Positions 1-9,767 of a DNA stretch of 37,958 nucleotides are shown one piece after another. How positions within the stretch are numbered: position 1 is the first letter of the stretch; each line of letters opens with the position of its first letter. The notes under the pieces are model-generated. The model was not told the DNA's origin. It saw only the letters and a list, made by a program, of their open reading frames with translations, and did not search any database. This stretch comes from an uncultured bacterium (GTDB taxonomy: Bacteria > Acidobacteriota > Thermoanaerobaculia > Multivoradales > JAHEKO01), in contig CAJQNK010000162.1 in the NCBI GenBank assembly GCA_905479655.1, positions 1 to 37,958 on the forward strand. The letters are read 5' to 3'. The position numbers and the translations under genes were made by a program.

Positions 1-24
1 TCCGCCCGCGATGCATCTCGGCTG

Positions 25-131
25 CCAGCGTTCCGCCTCCTCGACAATGTCCCTGCATTGCCTGCGTCGGCGCGCCTTGGCCCCCGAGCGCCTCCCGTCC
101 GGCCCTTGTCGCCGGACTTCGGAAACGCTGG
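25..131. repeat. Imperfect fold-back (inverted-repeat) segment
   Basis: CCAGCGTTCCG at 25-35 is the near-exact inverse of CGGAAACGCTGG at 120-131, with one base inserted. Inside, further stretches pair across the same axis, and there are small hairpins (GTCCGG/CCGGAC, CAATG/CATTG). The whole segment can therefore fold on itself. It lies two bases from the palindromic element at 134-299. It may be an older copy of a similar element or a structured RNA. No convincing reading frame or codon pattern is visible in 1-133. Confidence 0.4.
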
Positions 132-133
132 TC

Positions 134-299
134 CTAGTGCCACGTTTGACTATTCCCATGCACCTATTTCGGCTCCTTCTCGGCCCTGGCGGCGTTGCAC
201 CAACTCGCGATACACCCGGTATCCCTGCGTTGGTGCGCCTTGCCAGGACCAAGAATGACCGCGAACTAAGTCCACGGGATTAACCAAACGGGACACTAG
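134..299. mobile_element. MITE-like end-to-end palindromic element with CTAG termini
   Basis: The left end (134-157) and right end (276-299) form 24-bp terminal inverted repeats matching at 19 of 24 positions. Both finish in CTAG. Pairing continues inward: GCACCAAC 197-204 with GTTGGTGC 229-236, then GATAC 209-213 with GTATC 219-223, leaving a five-base loop. At 166 bp it is too short to encode a transposase. CTAG ends with a central TA fit mobilisation by an IS630/Tc1-mariner type transposase in trans; this is inference from family knowledge. It sits about 95 bp upstream of the tRNA promoter. Confidence 0.7.
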
Positions 300-393
300 C
301 GGCCCGACGTCCGCCGTCGCGCGGGCGGTCAGCGGCTGGACCGGCGGTGGCTCTCCATCGGCCGGCCGCCCCTGCTTGCCCTCCTGCGGGTGG

Positions 394-399
394 TATACT
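394..399 (+). promoter_or_regulatory. -10 box of the tRNA gene
   Basis: TATACT matches the sigma-70 -10 consensus at five of six positions. It would start transcription near 406, giving a leader of about 20 nt before the mature tRNA 5' end at 427. No good -35 hexamer is seen at 16-18 bp. The rest of 300-426 shows nothing else recognisable. Confidence 0.5.
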
Positions 400-426
400 T
401 CCCGGTCCCTTCGGGGGCCAGCCTCC

Positions 427-499
427 GGGTCCATAGCTCAGCGGTTAGAGCATCCGGCTCATAACCGGCAGGTCCCTGGTTCGAATCCAGGTGGACCCA
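427..499 (+). tRNA. tRNA with CAU anticodon (elongator Met or Ile2)
   Basis: It folds as a 73-nt cloverleaf. The acceptor stem GGGTCCA pairs with TGGACCC, with discriminator A499. The D arm is GCTC/GAGC, the anticodon loop is CTCATAA, and the T arm is CCTGG-TTCGAAT-CCAGG. The top anticodon-stem pair (positions 27/43, T and C) is mismatched. CCA is not encoded, so it must be added by the CCA-adding enzyme. CAU is shared by initiator Met, elongator Met and the lysidine-modified Ile2. The D loop AGCGGTTA and the following GGTC-CCTGG resemble Ile2 at least as much as elongator Met, so the identity is open. Confidence 0.93.
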
Positions 500-647
500 T
501 ACAGAGACCACCGAGCCCTTTGCCGTTGCCCCGCCAGCGACCCCACATCGAGCCTCTGCCGCTGCCTGCGACGGCGGTCGCCAAAGCTCCGCGTGGCTCG
601 GTTCTCCCTGGCCCCCGCACGTCCCAGCTTCGACGGAGAATCCTCCT

Positions 648-1388
648 ATGAGCCGACCCCTCGCTGCCATCGTGGAGCTCCAGACCCTCATCAGCCGGCT
701 GCGTTCCGCCGAGGCTCTCCTCGACGGCATCCCCGACTGGATGAAGGAGCTGCACGAGGAGTACAGCGCCCACAAGTCGCAGATCGAAGAGCTCGACGAG
801 GCCGTCTCGGACGCCGCCGCCACCAGGCGTCAGGCCGAGAGCGCCGTCGCGGACTACCAGGAGAAGCTCAAGCACTTCCAGGGTCAGATCGCCCAGGTGC
901 GGACCCAGAGGGAGTACGGAGCGCTGCTGCAGGAGATCGACACCGTCAAGGAGGGCATCAAGACCTCCGAGGAGGAGGCCTTCGCCGCCATGGAGCGGCA
1001 GGACGCCGCCCAGAGCAGCCTCGACGAAGAGAGAAAGGCCTTCGAGGAGCTGGATCGGCGCTACGCCGTGGAGCTCGAGAAGTGGGAGAAGGAGAAGCCC
1101 GAGGTCCAGAAGAAGGCGGAGGCGCTTCGGGCGGAGATCGCCGAGCTTCGGTCCCAGGTCCCCCGTCAGCACCTGGCCCACTTCGAGCGCCTCCTGGAGC
1201 GCCATTCGGGGCAGGCCCTGGCCCCCATCCGAGAGGTGGAGCGGCCCAAGGGACCCCGCATCTGGCACTGCGGAGCCTGCAACTACCGGGTGCGACCCCA
1301 GGCGGTCGTCGAGATCCGCGGCCAGGAGGCCCTGGTGGAGTGCGACAGCTGCAAGCGCCTCCTCCACTACGCCGAGACGGCAGAGTGA
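648..1388 (+). CDS. Coiled-coil zinc-ribbon protein (zf-RING_7/DUF164 family)
   Basis: The 246-residue protein is almost entirely charged helix, predicted as a long coiled coil over about residues 5-190. It ends in a C4 zinc ribbon: CGAC near residue 206 and CDSC about 25 residues later. This layout and length are those of the DUF164/zf-RING_7 family, conserved bacterial proteins of uncertain role sometimes linked to nucleic-acid or ribosome-associated functions. No signal peptide or membrane span is seen, so it is probably cytoplasmic. It follows the tRNA by about 150 bp and precedes yggS by 28 bp, likely in one transcript. There is no clear Shine-Dalgarno sequence. GAGAAT at 636-641 lies exactly 6 nt before the ATG, the spacing of a leaderless promoter. 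Confidence 0.85.
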   Translation: MSRPLAAIVELQTLISRLRSAEALLDGIPDWMKELHEEYSAHKSQIEELDEAVSDAAATRRQAESAVADYQEKLKHFQGQIAQVRTQREYGALLQEIDTVKEGIKTSEEEAFAAMERQDAAQSSLDEERKAFEELDRRYAVELEKWEKEKPEVQKKAEALRAEIAELRSQVPRQHLAHFERLLERHSGQALAPIREVERPKGPRIWHCGACNYRVRPQAVVEIRGQEALVECDSCKRLLHYAETAE

Positions 1389-1416
1389 GCCGCCCGGCGC
1401 TCTCCATCCGCCGGCC

Positions 1417-2154
1417 ATGAGCACACGGACGACCTCGGTGGGGGAGCGGGTCCTGGCGATCCGCGAGCGCATCGAAAGAACCTGCCTCGACGCGGGCCGA
1501 TCGCCCTCCGAGGTGACCCTCATCGGCGCCAGCAAGCGCCAGTCCGTCGAGGGGATGCTGGAAGCCTGGGAGGCCGGCCTCCGCATCTTCGGAGAGAACC
1601 GGGTCCAGGAGGCCCGCGACAAGCAGGATCGGCTACCCAGCGAAGCCGAATGGCACCTGATCGGCCCCCTCCAGTCGAACAAGGCCCGTCTGGCCGTGGA
1701 GCTCTTCGGCACCGTTCACTCCGTCGACCGGGAGAAGATCGCTCGCGCTCTCGATCGCGAGGCCGGGAAGCAGAATCGGAAGATCGACGTCTTCCTCGAG
1801 GTCAACCTGGGTGAGGAGGAGTCGAAGCACGGTTTCCCACCTGATCGGCTGTTGGCGGCGGCCGAGCGGGTGGTGGGACTGCCGAACCTCTCGGTCGTCG
1901 GCCTGATGGCCATCCCGCCCTTCTCGGAGGACGTGGAGGCCACGCGATCGTGGTTCCGCGAGCTGCGAGAGCTCCGGGACCGGGTCTTCGCGCTTCCGGC
2001 GCTCGACGGCCGACCCGGCTTTCTGTCGATGGGGATGAGCAACGACTTCGAGATCGCCGTCTCCGAGGGTGCGACCCACGTTCGAGTCGGTACGGCCCTG
2101 TTCGGCGCTCGACCGGAGGCCGGCGGGACGACAGGTGAAGGGGGTGCGGAGTGA
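1417..2154 (+). CDS. PLP homeostasis protein, YggS/PROSC family
   Basis: The 245-residue protein is a single alanine-racemase-like TIM barrel of normal length for YggS. The PLP-binding lysine is K40 in IGASKRQ. Other family motifs are IFGENRVQEA, WHLIGPLQSNKAR, SVDR, LEVNLGEEESKHGF, GLMAIPP, LSMGMSNDFEIAVSEGAT and VRVGTALFG. Family members bind PLP without known enzymatic turnover and buffer cellular B6. The stop codon overlaps the GTG start of hutI in GTGA, suggesting translational coupling. No Shine-Dalgarno sequence is obvious upstream of the ATG at 1417. Confidence 0.93.
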   Translation: MSTRTTSVGERVLAIRERIERTCLDAGRSPSEVTLIGASKRQSVEGMLEAWEAGLRIFGENRVQEARDKQDRLPSEAEWHLIGPLQSNKARLAVELFGTVHSVDREKIARALDREAGKQNRKIDVFLEVNLGEEESKHGFPPDRLLAAAERVVGLPNLSVVGLMAIPPFSEDVEATRSWFRELRELRDRVFALPALDGRPGFLSMGMSNDFEIAVSEGATHVRVGTALFGARPEAGGTTGEGGAE

Positions 2155-3434
2155 GAGATCTGCTGATCCACGGTCTCGCCGAGGTCGCCACCCCTCGGGG
2201 CGACGGGCCCCGAGCGGGCCTCCAGCAGAGCCGGATCGATCGGCTCGCGGGCGCCGAGGTCCTGTGCCGGGACGGACGCATCGTGTTCGTCGGGCCGCCG
2301 GAGGAGCGGCGCCGGCAGTTCGGGGATCTTCCGCAGAGCGATCGCCTCGACGGCGAGGGCGGGACCCTGGTTCCCGGCTTCGTCGATCCCCACACCCACC
2401 TCCCGTGGGCCGGGACACGCGAGGAGGAGTTCGCCCAACGGCTGGCCGGCAGGACCTACCTCGAGATCGCCGCCGAGGGGGGTGGCATCCTGTCGACCGT
2501 CCGGTCCACCCGCGAGGCCTCCGAGGACCTGCTGGTCGCCCGGATGACGGACCGCCTCGATCGCATGCTGGTCTGGGGCACGACGACGGCGGAGGCCAAG
2601 AGCGGGTACGGTCTCGACCTCGAGAGCGAGCTGAAGCAACTCCGGGCCATCCGCTCGGCGTCCGAGGCGCACCCCGTCGATCTGGTGCCCACCCTGCTGG
2701 CAGCTCACGAGGTGCCCCCCGAGCACCGAAGCGCGCGCGACCGGTACGTCGACCTGATCTGCGAGGAGATCGTCCCGGCCACGGCGGAAGCCGGACTCGC
2801 CCGCTTCTGCGACGTCTTCTGCGAGGAGGGCGTGTTCACACCCGACGAGACGCGCAGGGTCCTGACGGCGGGTCGCGACCACGGCCTCGCGCCCCGTCTC
2901 CACGCCGACGAGTTCGTCGACTCCCGTGGTGCCGAGATCGCGGCCGAGCTCGGAGCCCTGTCCGCGGACCACCTGATCGCGATCTCCGACGCGGGCGTCG
3001 CCGCCATGGCCGACGCGGGAGTCACGGCGGTGCTCCTACCCGGCACCAGCTTCTTCCTGATGAAGCACCGGTACGCGCCCGCGCGACGTCTCGTCGAGGC
3101 GGGCATCCCGGTGGCCCTGGCCACGGACTGCAATCCGGGCTCGTCCCACACGGAGTCCGTTCCGGCGGTCTTCGTCCTGGCGGTGTACGAGATGGGGTTG
3201 TCCATCGAGGAGGCCTTGACGGGCGTCACGCTCAACGCGGCGAGCTGCCTGGGGCTGGGTGCCGAGATCGGGTCGGTGGAGGTGGGCAAGCGGGCCGACC
3301 TCGTGATCCTGGACGCCCCCAACGTCCTGCACCTCGCCTACCACTACGGCATCAACCCGGTGCGCCACGTCGTCAAGGGTGGCCGGGTGGTGCACATCGG
3401 CGGAGAGCGGCCACGACCCCCGCGCTCCGCCTGA
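2151..3434 (+). CDS. hutI: Imidazolonepropionase
   Basis: HutI hydrolyses 4-imidazolone-5-propionate to N-formimino-glutamate, the third step of histidine degradation. The 427-residue protein shows the amidohydrolase metal motif in VPGFVDPHTHLPWAG. It also has the HutI-typical AEGGGILSTV, TTTAEAKSGYGLDLESELK, LLAAHEVPPE, LHADEFVDS, SADHL, LPGTSFFLM and TDCNPGSSHTES. The GTG start overlaps the yggS stop. No other hut genes are present in the window, so hutI is detached from its usual cluster here. The product is presumably cytoplasmic and metal-dependent (Zn or Fe). Confidence 0.95.
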   Translation: MRDLLIHGLAEVATPRGDGPRAGLQQSRIDRLAGAEVLCRDGRIVFVGPPEERRRQFGDLPQSDRLDGEGGTLVPGFVDPHTHLPWAGTREEEFAQRLAGRTYLEIAAEGGGILSTVRSTREASEDLLVARMTDRLDRMLVWGTTTAEAKSGYGLDLESELKQLRAIRSASEAHPVDLVPTLLAAHEVPPEHRSARDRYVDLICEEIVPATAEAGLARFCDVFCEEGVFTPDETRRVLTAGRDHGLAPRLHADEFVDSRGAEIAAELGALSADHLIAISDAGVAAMADAGVTAVLLPGTSFFLMKHRYAPARRLVEAGIPVALATDCNPGSSHTESVPAVFVLAVYEMGLSIEEALTGVTLNAASCLGLGAEIGSVEVGKRADLVILDAPNVLHLAYHYGINPVRHVVKGGRVVHIGGERPRPPRSA

Positions 3435-3447
3435 CCGTCGGTTCGAG

Positions 3448-5256
3448 ATGGTCGACGCTCCGCTGCGCACCCTCGCCGACCTGACCTACCGGGTCCGTGA
3501 ACGCTCGGCGGGTCGGTCCCGCCTCCTCTCGGTGCGCCGGGAGGGCCGTCTCGAGACCCTGTCGACCGGCGAGTTCGTCGCGGCGGTCCACGGGCTCGCG
3601 CTCGCCCTCGATGCACGCGGAATCAAGCGCGGCGACCGGATCGCGATCTGGTCCGCCAACGCCCCGGAGTGGCACATCGTCGACTTCGCCTGCCACCTCC
3701 TCGGCGCCGTCTCCGTACCCGCCGGTCCGGGGCTGCCCGCCCGTCGGGTCGCCTGGATTCTCAACAACAGCGGGGCTCGCTGGCTCTTCCTGGGCCGCCG
3801 GCAGGCCGCCCGGCTGGAGGAGGTGGTCGACCCCATCGGCACGGACGTCCAGCGGGTGGCGCTCGAGGACGACCCCCGCCCGGACCACCTTCCGCTGACG
3901 CGGCTCCTGGGAGAAGGTCAGGCGCGGCGCGGCGATGTCCCCCTCGATCGTCTCCGTGGCGCCGTCGACCCCGAGGACCTCGCCAGTATCCTGTACCCCG
4001 GTGGCTCGACCGGCGACAGTCGGGGGGTCGAGGTGACCCACCAGGCCCTCGTGTCGAGCCTGCTGGGCTGCGCGGAGAGGTTCGACGTCGGCCCCGACGA
4101 CCTGGCGCTGTCGTTTCTGCCGCTGTCCGAGGCCTTCGAGCGCACCGTCGCCTACCTCTTCTTCCTGCGCGGCGTCCCGATCCACTACGCACCCGCCGTC
4201 GAGCGGGTACCGGCACTCCTCGCGCGGGAGCGGCCGACGGTGCTGAGCTCCGTGCCCCGGCTGTTCGAGCAGACGGCCCATCGCAGCGCCAGGGAGTCCC
4301 GGCGGCGCGGCCCCGTGGCCCGGGCTGTGTACCGCTGGGCCCTGAGCGTGGGGCGCAGACGCAGGGAGGCCCGCTCCCGAGGTCAGGCGGCGCCCCTCCT
4401 GGCGCTTCAGGAGAGTCTCGCTCGCGCACTGGCCCTCCGCTCGCTGCGCCGGGAGTTCGGCGGTCGTCTCCGCTTCGCCCTCTCCGGCGGCGCTCCGCTG
4501 CGCCAGGGTGTGGCCGAGCTCTTCGACACCGCCGGGATCCCCCTCTACCAGGGCTACGGCAAGACCGAGGTCCTGGCCATCGTCTCCGTGAACCACCCGG
4601 GTGCCCACCGCCTCGGGAGCGTCGGCAGCCCTCTGCGCGGTGTCGAGGTCAGGATCCGGGAAGACGGAGAGATCCTCGTTCGCGGCCCGGGCTGCAGCCG
4701 CGGCTACTGGGCCGACCCGGGACCGCGCAGAGAGGCCGTCGGTGACGACGGCTGGCTCGCCACGGGCGACCTCGGGCACGTCGACCCCGAGGGGTTCCTG
4801 TGGATCACCGGACGGAAGACCGAGACCCTGGTGACGTCGACCGGCCACCGAATCGTCCCCGCGGTGATCGAGAAGCGGCTCGAGGCCAGCCCCTACGTCC
4901 AGCAGGCGGTGGTGGTGGGCGAGGGCCACCCGTACCCGGCCGCGCTCCTGGTTCCCGACCTGGAGGCCCTGCGCGAGGCCGCCCGCGGGCCCGAGAACGA
5001 CGAGGCGGCCGAACCCCGGGGCATCGACTCGCTGCTGGACCATCCGATCACCCACCAGGTGCTCGAGGCGGCCGTAGCCGCGGCCAACCGCCACCTTGGC
5101 GACCCGGAGCGGGTCCGTCGCTACGAGATACTGGACCAGCCTCTCAGCCGCGAACGAGGCGAGGTGGGAGAGGACGGCAGGCCCCTCCGAAGGGTGGTCG
5201 CCCAGCGCTACGCCGAGATCATCTCCCGGCTCCACCCGGACGCCGGACGCGGATAG
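3448..5256 (+). CDS. AMP-dependent acyl-CoA synthetase-like protein with altered active-site lysines
   Basis: The 602-residue protein has the full layout of long-chain acyl-CoA synthetases (FadD15-like). The ATP loop is at 183-194, LSFLPLSEAFER is near 221, SGGAPL and GYGKTE sit mid-protein, and WLATGDLGHVDPEGFLWITGRK lies towards the C-terminus. Key residues differ from the family. The ATP loop reads YPGGSTGDSRGV instead of the usual YTSGTTGxPKGV, so its lysine is R192. The C-terminal catalytic lysine position, ten residues before the conserved Tyr588, is R578. Adenylation may be lost or changed. The start ATG is 13 nt after hutI and has no clear Shine-Dalgarno sequence; a longer frame would overlap hutI. 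It ends 6 bp from the convergent M49 gene. Confidence 0.82.
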   Translation: MVDAPLRTLADLTYRVRERSAGRSRLLSVRREGRLETLSTGEFVAAVHGLALALDARGIKRGDRIAIWSANAPEWHIVDFACHLLGAVSVPAGPGLPARRVAWILNNSGARWLFLGRRQAARLEEVVDPIGTDVQRVALEDDPRPDHLPLTRLLGEGQARRGDVPLDRLRGAVDPEDLASILYPGGSTGDSRGVEVTHQALVSSLLGCAERFDVGPDDLALSFLPLSEAFERTVAYLFFLRGVPIHYAPAVERVPALLARERPTVLSSVPRLFEQTAHRSARESRRRGPVARAVYRWALSVGRRRREARSRGQAAPLLALQESLARALALRSLRREFGGRLRFALSGGAPLRQGVAELFDTAGIPLYQGYGKTEVLAIVSVNHPGAHRLGSVGSPLRGVEVRIREDGEILVRGPGCSRGYWADPGPRREAVGDDGWLATGDLGHVDPEGFLWITGRKTETLVTSTGHRIVPAVIEKRLEASPYVQQAVVVGEGHPYPAALLVPDLEALREAARGPENDEAAEPRGIDSLLDHPITHQVLEAAVAAANRHLGDPERVRRYEILDQPLSRERGEVGEDGRPLRRVVAQRYAEIISRLHPDAGRG

Positions 5257-5262
5257 TCGCCT

Positions 5263-6948
<1,686 letters not shown>

Positions 6949-6962
6949 GGAATCCTCCTGGA

Positions 6963-7241
6963 TCAGTGGACCCCGCCCGGCGGGGGCTCGGGCAGATCGG
7001 CGACCGGTCCGAAGGCCCCTTCGTAGCGGGCGATGTTTTGGGAGAGCGCCTGCGCGATGCGTTTGGCGTGGGCCGGACTGACGACCACGCGCGCCGTCAC
7101 CACCGGCTGGGGCGGGACCGCGTTGATGAAATCCAGCACGAACTCCTCCCGGGTATGGGTGATGCGCAGGAGGTTGGCGTACCTCCCCGCCATCTCGCTG
7201 TCGGGGATCTTCACGTTGAGCTTCTTGTCGTCATCTGCCAT
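6963..7241 (-). CDS. DUF3467 family protein
   Basis: This small soluble protein has 92 residues. It contains ARYANLL-type and ITHTREEFVLDF segments, PPQP, and VVVSPAHAKRIAQALSQNI followed by a tyrosine-rich end. These are typical of DUF3467, a widespread family of unknown function. The ATG at 7241 has a GAGGAGG Shine-Dalgarno sequence and gives the expected N-terminus MADDDKKLNVKIP; a longer in-frame start is unlikely. The first 11 bases overlap the end of wzt, and the M49 lipoprotein gene follows after 14 nt, so it is translated within that operon. Confidence 0.85.
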   Translation of the reverse strand: MADDDKKLNVKIPDSEMAGRYANLLRITHTREEFVLDFINAVPPQPVVTARVVVSPAHAKRIAQALSQNIARYEGAFGPVADLPEPPPGGVH

Positions 7242-8703
7242 GGTCGCCCTCCTCGTCGGCCGCCGGCCTTTCTCCTGGCTCTTCGAGCCACTGCACGCCG
7301 CCGGCAAAGGACCACTCGTGCTCCGGAAAGTAGACACCGACCCCTCCGTTCGGCGCCGTGACGCTGAAGCCGAGCAACCGGCGATGATAATCGTAGGGCG
7401 CCCCGTTCTTGGAGTGGACGGCCACGTCGATCAGATACTCGCCCGGAGCCAGTCGCAGGCCGGGGCAACGCACGGTGACGGTGCCCCGCCCCTCCAGCCT
7501 CCGGGCGACGAAACCCTCGATGTGGGTGTTGGTGCCCCAGCACTCGATCCCTCGCGGAGTCGACACGGCGATCCCGAAGACGAAGTCCCCGAGGGGCTCG
7601 CGGGCTCGCACCTCGATCTCGAAGGCCACCGCCTCGCCGCTCCGGAAGTGGTACCGCTCGTCCCCCTCCCCCCCGCGCATCCGGACGCCGGCGATCTCCG
7701 CCACCCTGGAGCCCCAACGGCTGGGCTCTTCCTCTTCGTCGACGTCTCCGGGGGGCTCCGCCGCCTCCCCCTCCGAAGCCTCTGCGGGAGCGCCACCCTC
7801 CGCGTCCCGGCGATCCTCGACGAGGGTCTCCGCCGGCTCGCGGGAGGACGACTCGTGCGCCTCGCCGGTGAGCTGCTCGCGCGGCCCGGCGCCGCGCTCC
7901 ACCAGCTTGCGCTCCCGCTCCTCCTTGTCCGTCCGGTGCTTCTCGCTCTCGGCCTCCGCCACCGCCTGCCGATAGGCGTCCGCGACCCGTCGTGGGCTGC
8001 CGAGGAGACGCAGGCGACCGCCGTCGAGCCACAACACCCGCCCGCACATCTCCTCGATGAGCGACAGCGAGTGGCTGACCATCAGCACCGTACGCTCCTC
8101 GGAGAGGATCTCCTCGATCCGTCGCAGGCACCGGTGGGCGAAGGCCTCGTCCCCGACGGCCAGGACCTCGTCGACCAGCAGAACGTCAGGCTCCGTGTGG
8201 ATGGCCACCGAGAAGCCGAGGCGGACGTACATTCCCGAGGAGTAGTTCTTGACCGGCTCCTCGATGAAGTCGCCCAGACCGGAGAACTCGACGATCCGTT
8301 CGTAGCGCTCGTGGATCTCGCGTTTCGTCAGTCCCAGCAGCGCGCCGTTGATGAAGATGTTCTCGCGGCCCGAGATCTCGGGGTGGAAGCCCGCGCCGAG
8401 CTCGATCAGCGCGGCGACGCTGCCGGCGACCTCCACGCTGCCCGAGGTGGGAGGTAGAATGCCCGCCAACACCTTGAGCAGGGTCGACTTGCCGGAGCCG
8501 TTGTGGCCGATGACGCCGAAAGCCTCGCCCCGCTCCACCACGAACGAGAGGCTCTCGAGAGCCGGGATCGTCTCCTCCGGCGAGAGGCCTGCCGTCAGGC
8601 TCCGCCCGAGCAGGGCGCTCTTCAGGGTGCGGCGAGGAAAACCCGGCGCCATGCGGCGGTAGAGCTTGGTGAGCTCGTCGACCCGGATGGCCCAACCGCT
8701 CAT
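7231..8703 (-). CDS. wzt: Polysaccharide ABC exporter ATPase, Wzt-like with carbohydrate-binding C-terminus
   Basis: The 490-residue protein has an N-terminal ABC domain: Walker A GHNGSGKS (66-73), signature YSSGMYVRLGF (from 154), Walker B VLLVDE (174-179), and the switch His in MVSHS. The ELGAGFHPEISGREN segment is typical of O-antigen and teichoic-acid exporters. A highly charged, low-complexity linker (about 250-328) leads to a Wzt_C-like beta-sandwich (about 330-475), which in relatives recognises the finished glycan. The ATG overlaps the wzm stop in ATGA, so the two are coupled. With Wzm it should export an undecaprenyl-linked polysaccharide. No glycosyltransferase genes lie nearby in the window. 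Confidence 0.92.
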   Translation of the reverse strand: MSGWAIRVDELTKLYRRMAPGFPRRTLKSALLGRSLTAGLSPEETIPALESLSFVVERGEAFGVIGHNGSGKSTLLKVLAGILPPTSGSVEVAGSVAALIELGAGFHPEISGRENIFINGALLGLTKREIHERYERIVEFSGLGDFIEEPVKNYSSGMYVRLGFSVAIHTEPDVLLVDEVLAVGDEAFAHRCLRRIEEILSEERTVLMVSHSLSLIEEMCGRVLWLDGGRLRLLGSPRRVADAYRQAVAEAESEKHRTDKEERERKLVERGAGPREQLTGEAHESSSREPAETLVEDRRDAEGGAPAEASEGEAAEPPGDVDEEEEPSRWGSRVAEIAGVRMRGGEGDERYHFRSGEAVAFEIEVRAREPLGDFVFGIAVSTPRGIECWGTNTHIEGFVARRLEGRGTVTVRCPGLRLAPGEYLIDVAVHSKNGAPYDYHRRLLGFSVTAPNGGVGVYFPEHEWSFAGGVQWLEEPGERPAADEEGDHGR

Positions 8704-9530
8704 ACCGCCTCCACCAGGGTGTCCTCGAGGCGGGCGAAGAGGGCGGCGCCGAGAATCCAGCAGCCCAGCGTCCACCCCCCCATGCGAAGCCACAGCTCGG
8801 GCGGCGGGAACGTCCCGTAGAACAGGATCTCCTGGTACGCCAGGGTGAAGGGCGTGAACGGGTTCAGCCACTCGAGCGGCCAGCGCACCCACTCGATGGT
8901 CACCGCCTCCAAGGGGTAGAGGATCGGCGTGACGAAGAACATCAGGGTCAGGACGTTGGCGAGAAGGTCCTTCACGTCCTTGAAGTGGGCGTTCATCGCA
9001 GACAGCCCCAGGGCCAGCCCCTCCACGAGGGGGATCTGGAGCCCGATCACCACCGGCAGCAGCAACGAGCTCCAGCCGGCGACCGGGTACCCGAGCCGGC
9101 GCCCGACGACCAGCGCGCCGACGATGACCGGAACAGCCAACAGCAGGTGGACCAGATTGGCGATGACGGAGACGGTGGGCAGGACCTCGGCCGGGAAGAC
9201 CGCCTTGCGGATGAGTCCGGCGTTCGCGATCAACGACACGGTACCCTCGAGTAACGACGTCGAGACCCACACCCAGGGGAAGAGCCCGGTCACCAGGAAG
9301 AGGGCATAGGGGTCGGCGAGCTTGCCCTGGGGCGAACGGAAGACCCAGCCGAACACGAAGGTGTAGACCCCCAGCAGGAGCAGCGGGTTCACCAGCGACC
9401 AGAAGAAGCCCAGGACGGAGCCCCGGTAGCGAGCCTTCAGCTCGCGACCGACGAGGGTCAGGGTCAGACTGCGGAAGCGCAGCAGGTGACGGGCGACGGA
9501 GAGCATTTCGGAGTCGAATCTCGGGGTCAC
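8700..9530 (-). CDS. wzm: Polysaccharide ABC exporter permease, Wzm-like (ABC-2 type)
   Basis: The 276-residue membrane protein has about six hydrophobic segments. It carries the family N-terminal pattern LVGRELKARYRGSVLGFFWSLVNP and the later segments AHFKDVKDLLANVL, FFVTPILYP and NPFTPFTLAYQEILF. It forms the channel that pairs with Wzt. The GTG start at 9530 has no clear Shine-Dalgarno sequence; the ATG eight codons later is a possible alternative. It is the first gene of a four-gene minus-strand unit running to 5263. The 237 bp upstream (9531-9767) contain a perfect 7-bp stem with a 17-nt loop (GCCCGCT 9623-9629 with AGCGGGC 9647-9653) but no convincing promoter. Confidence 0.92.
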   Translation of the reverse strand: MTPRFDSEMLSVARHLLRFRSLTLTLVGRELKARYRGSVLGFFWSLVNPLLLLGVYTFVFGWVFRSPQGKLADPYALFLVTGLFPWVWVSTSLLEGTVSLIANAGLIRKAVFPAEVLPTVSVIANLVHLLLAVPVIVGALVVGRRLGYPVAGWSSLLLPVVIGLQIPLVEGLALGLSAMNAHFKDVKDLLANVLTLMFFVTPILYPLEAVTIEWVRWPLEWLNPFTPFTLAYQEILFYGTFPPPELWLRMGGWTLGCWILGAALFARLEDTLVEAV

Positions 9531-9767
9531 CGGCGGGCGCCATCGGGCTTGCCACGAGCCGGCCCAGTTTGAAAGTCAGGCGCACGAAGGGGCGCCGCTC
9601 CTACTCCTGCGATCGAGTGGAGGCCCGCTGCGGGTACCAGAGATCGAGCGGGCTACTCCGAATACCGACACGGGAGAAGAAGCCGGCCCGCGACGGGACT
9701 CCGACTCTCACCCAGGCCCACCAAGGACCCTCGGGATCGTATCAGCGGAGGGGTGGGGCGGGGCGGC

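Noticed and set aside
459..1712. Long minus-strand open frame of about 400 codons opposite the zinc-ribbon and yggS genes
   Set aside because: It mirrors two recognised genes and has low-complexity, leucine/glycine-rich sequence typical of antisense frames in GC-rich DNA.
9623..9653. Hairpin as terminator of the binding-protein gene
   Set aside because: It is over 110 nt beyond the stop, has a 17-nt loop and no U-tract, so its role cannot be assigned.
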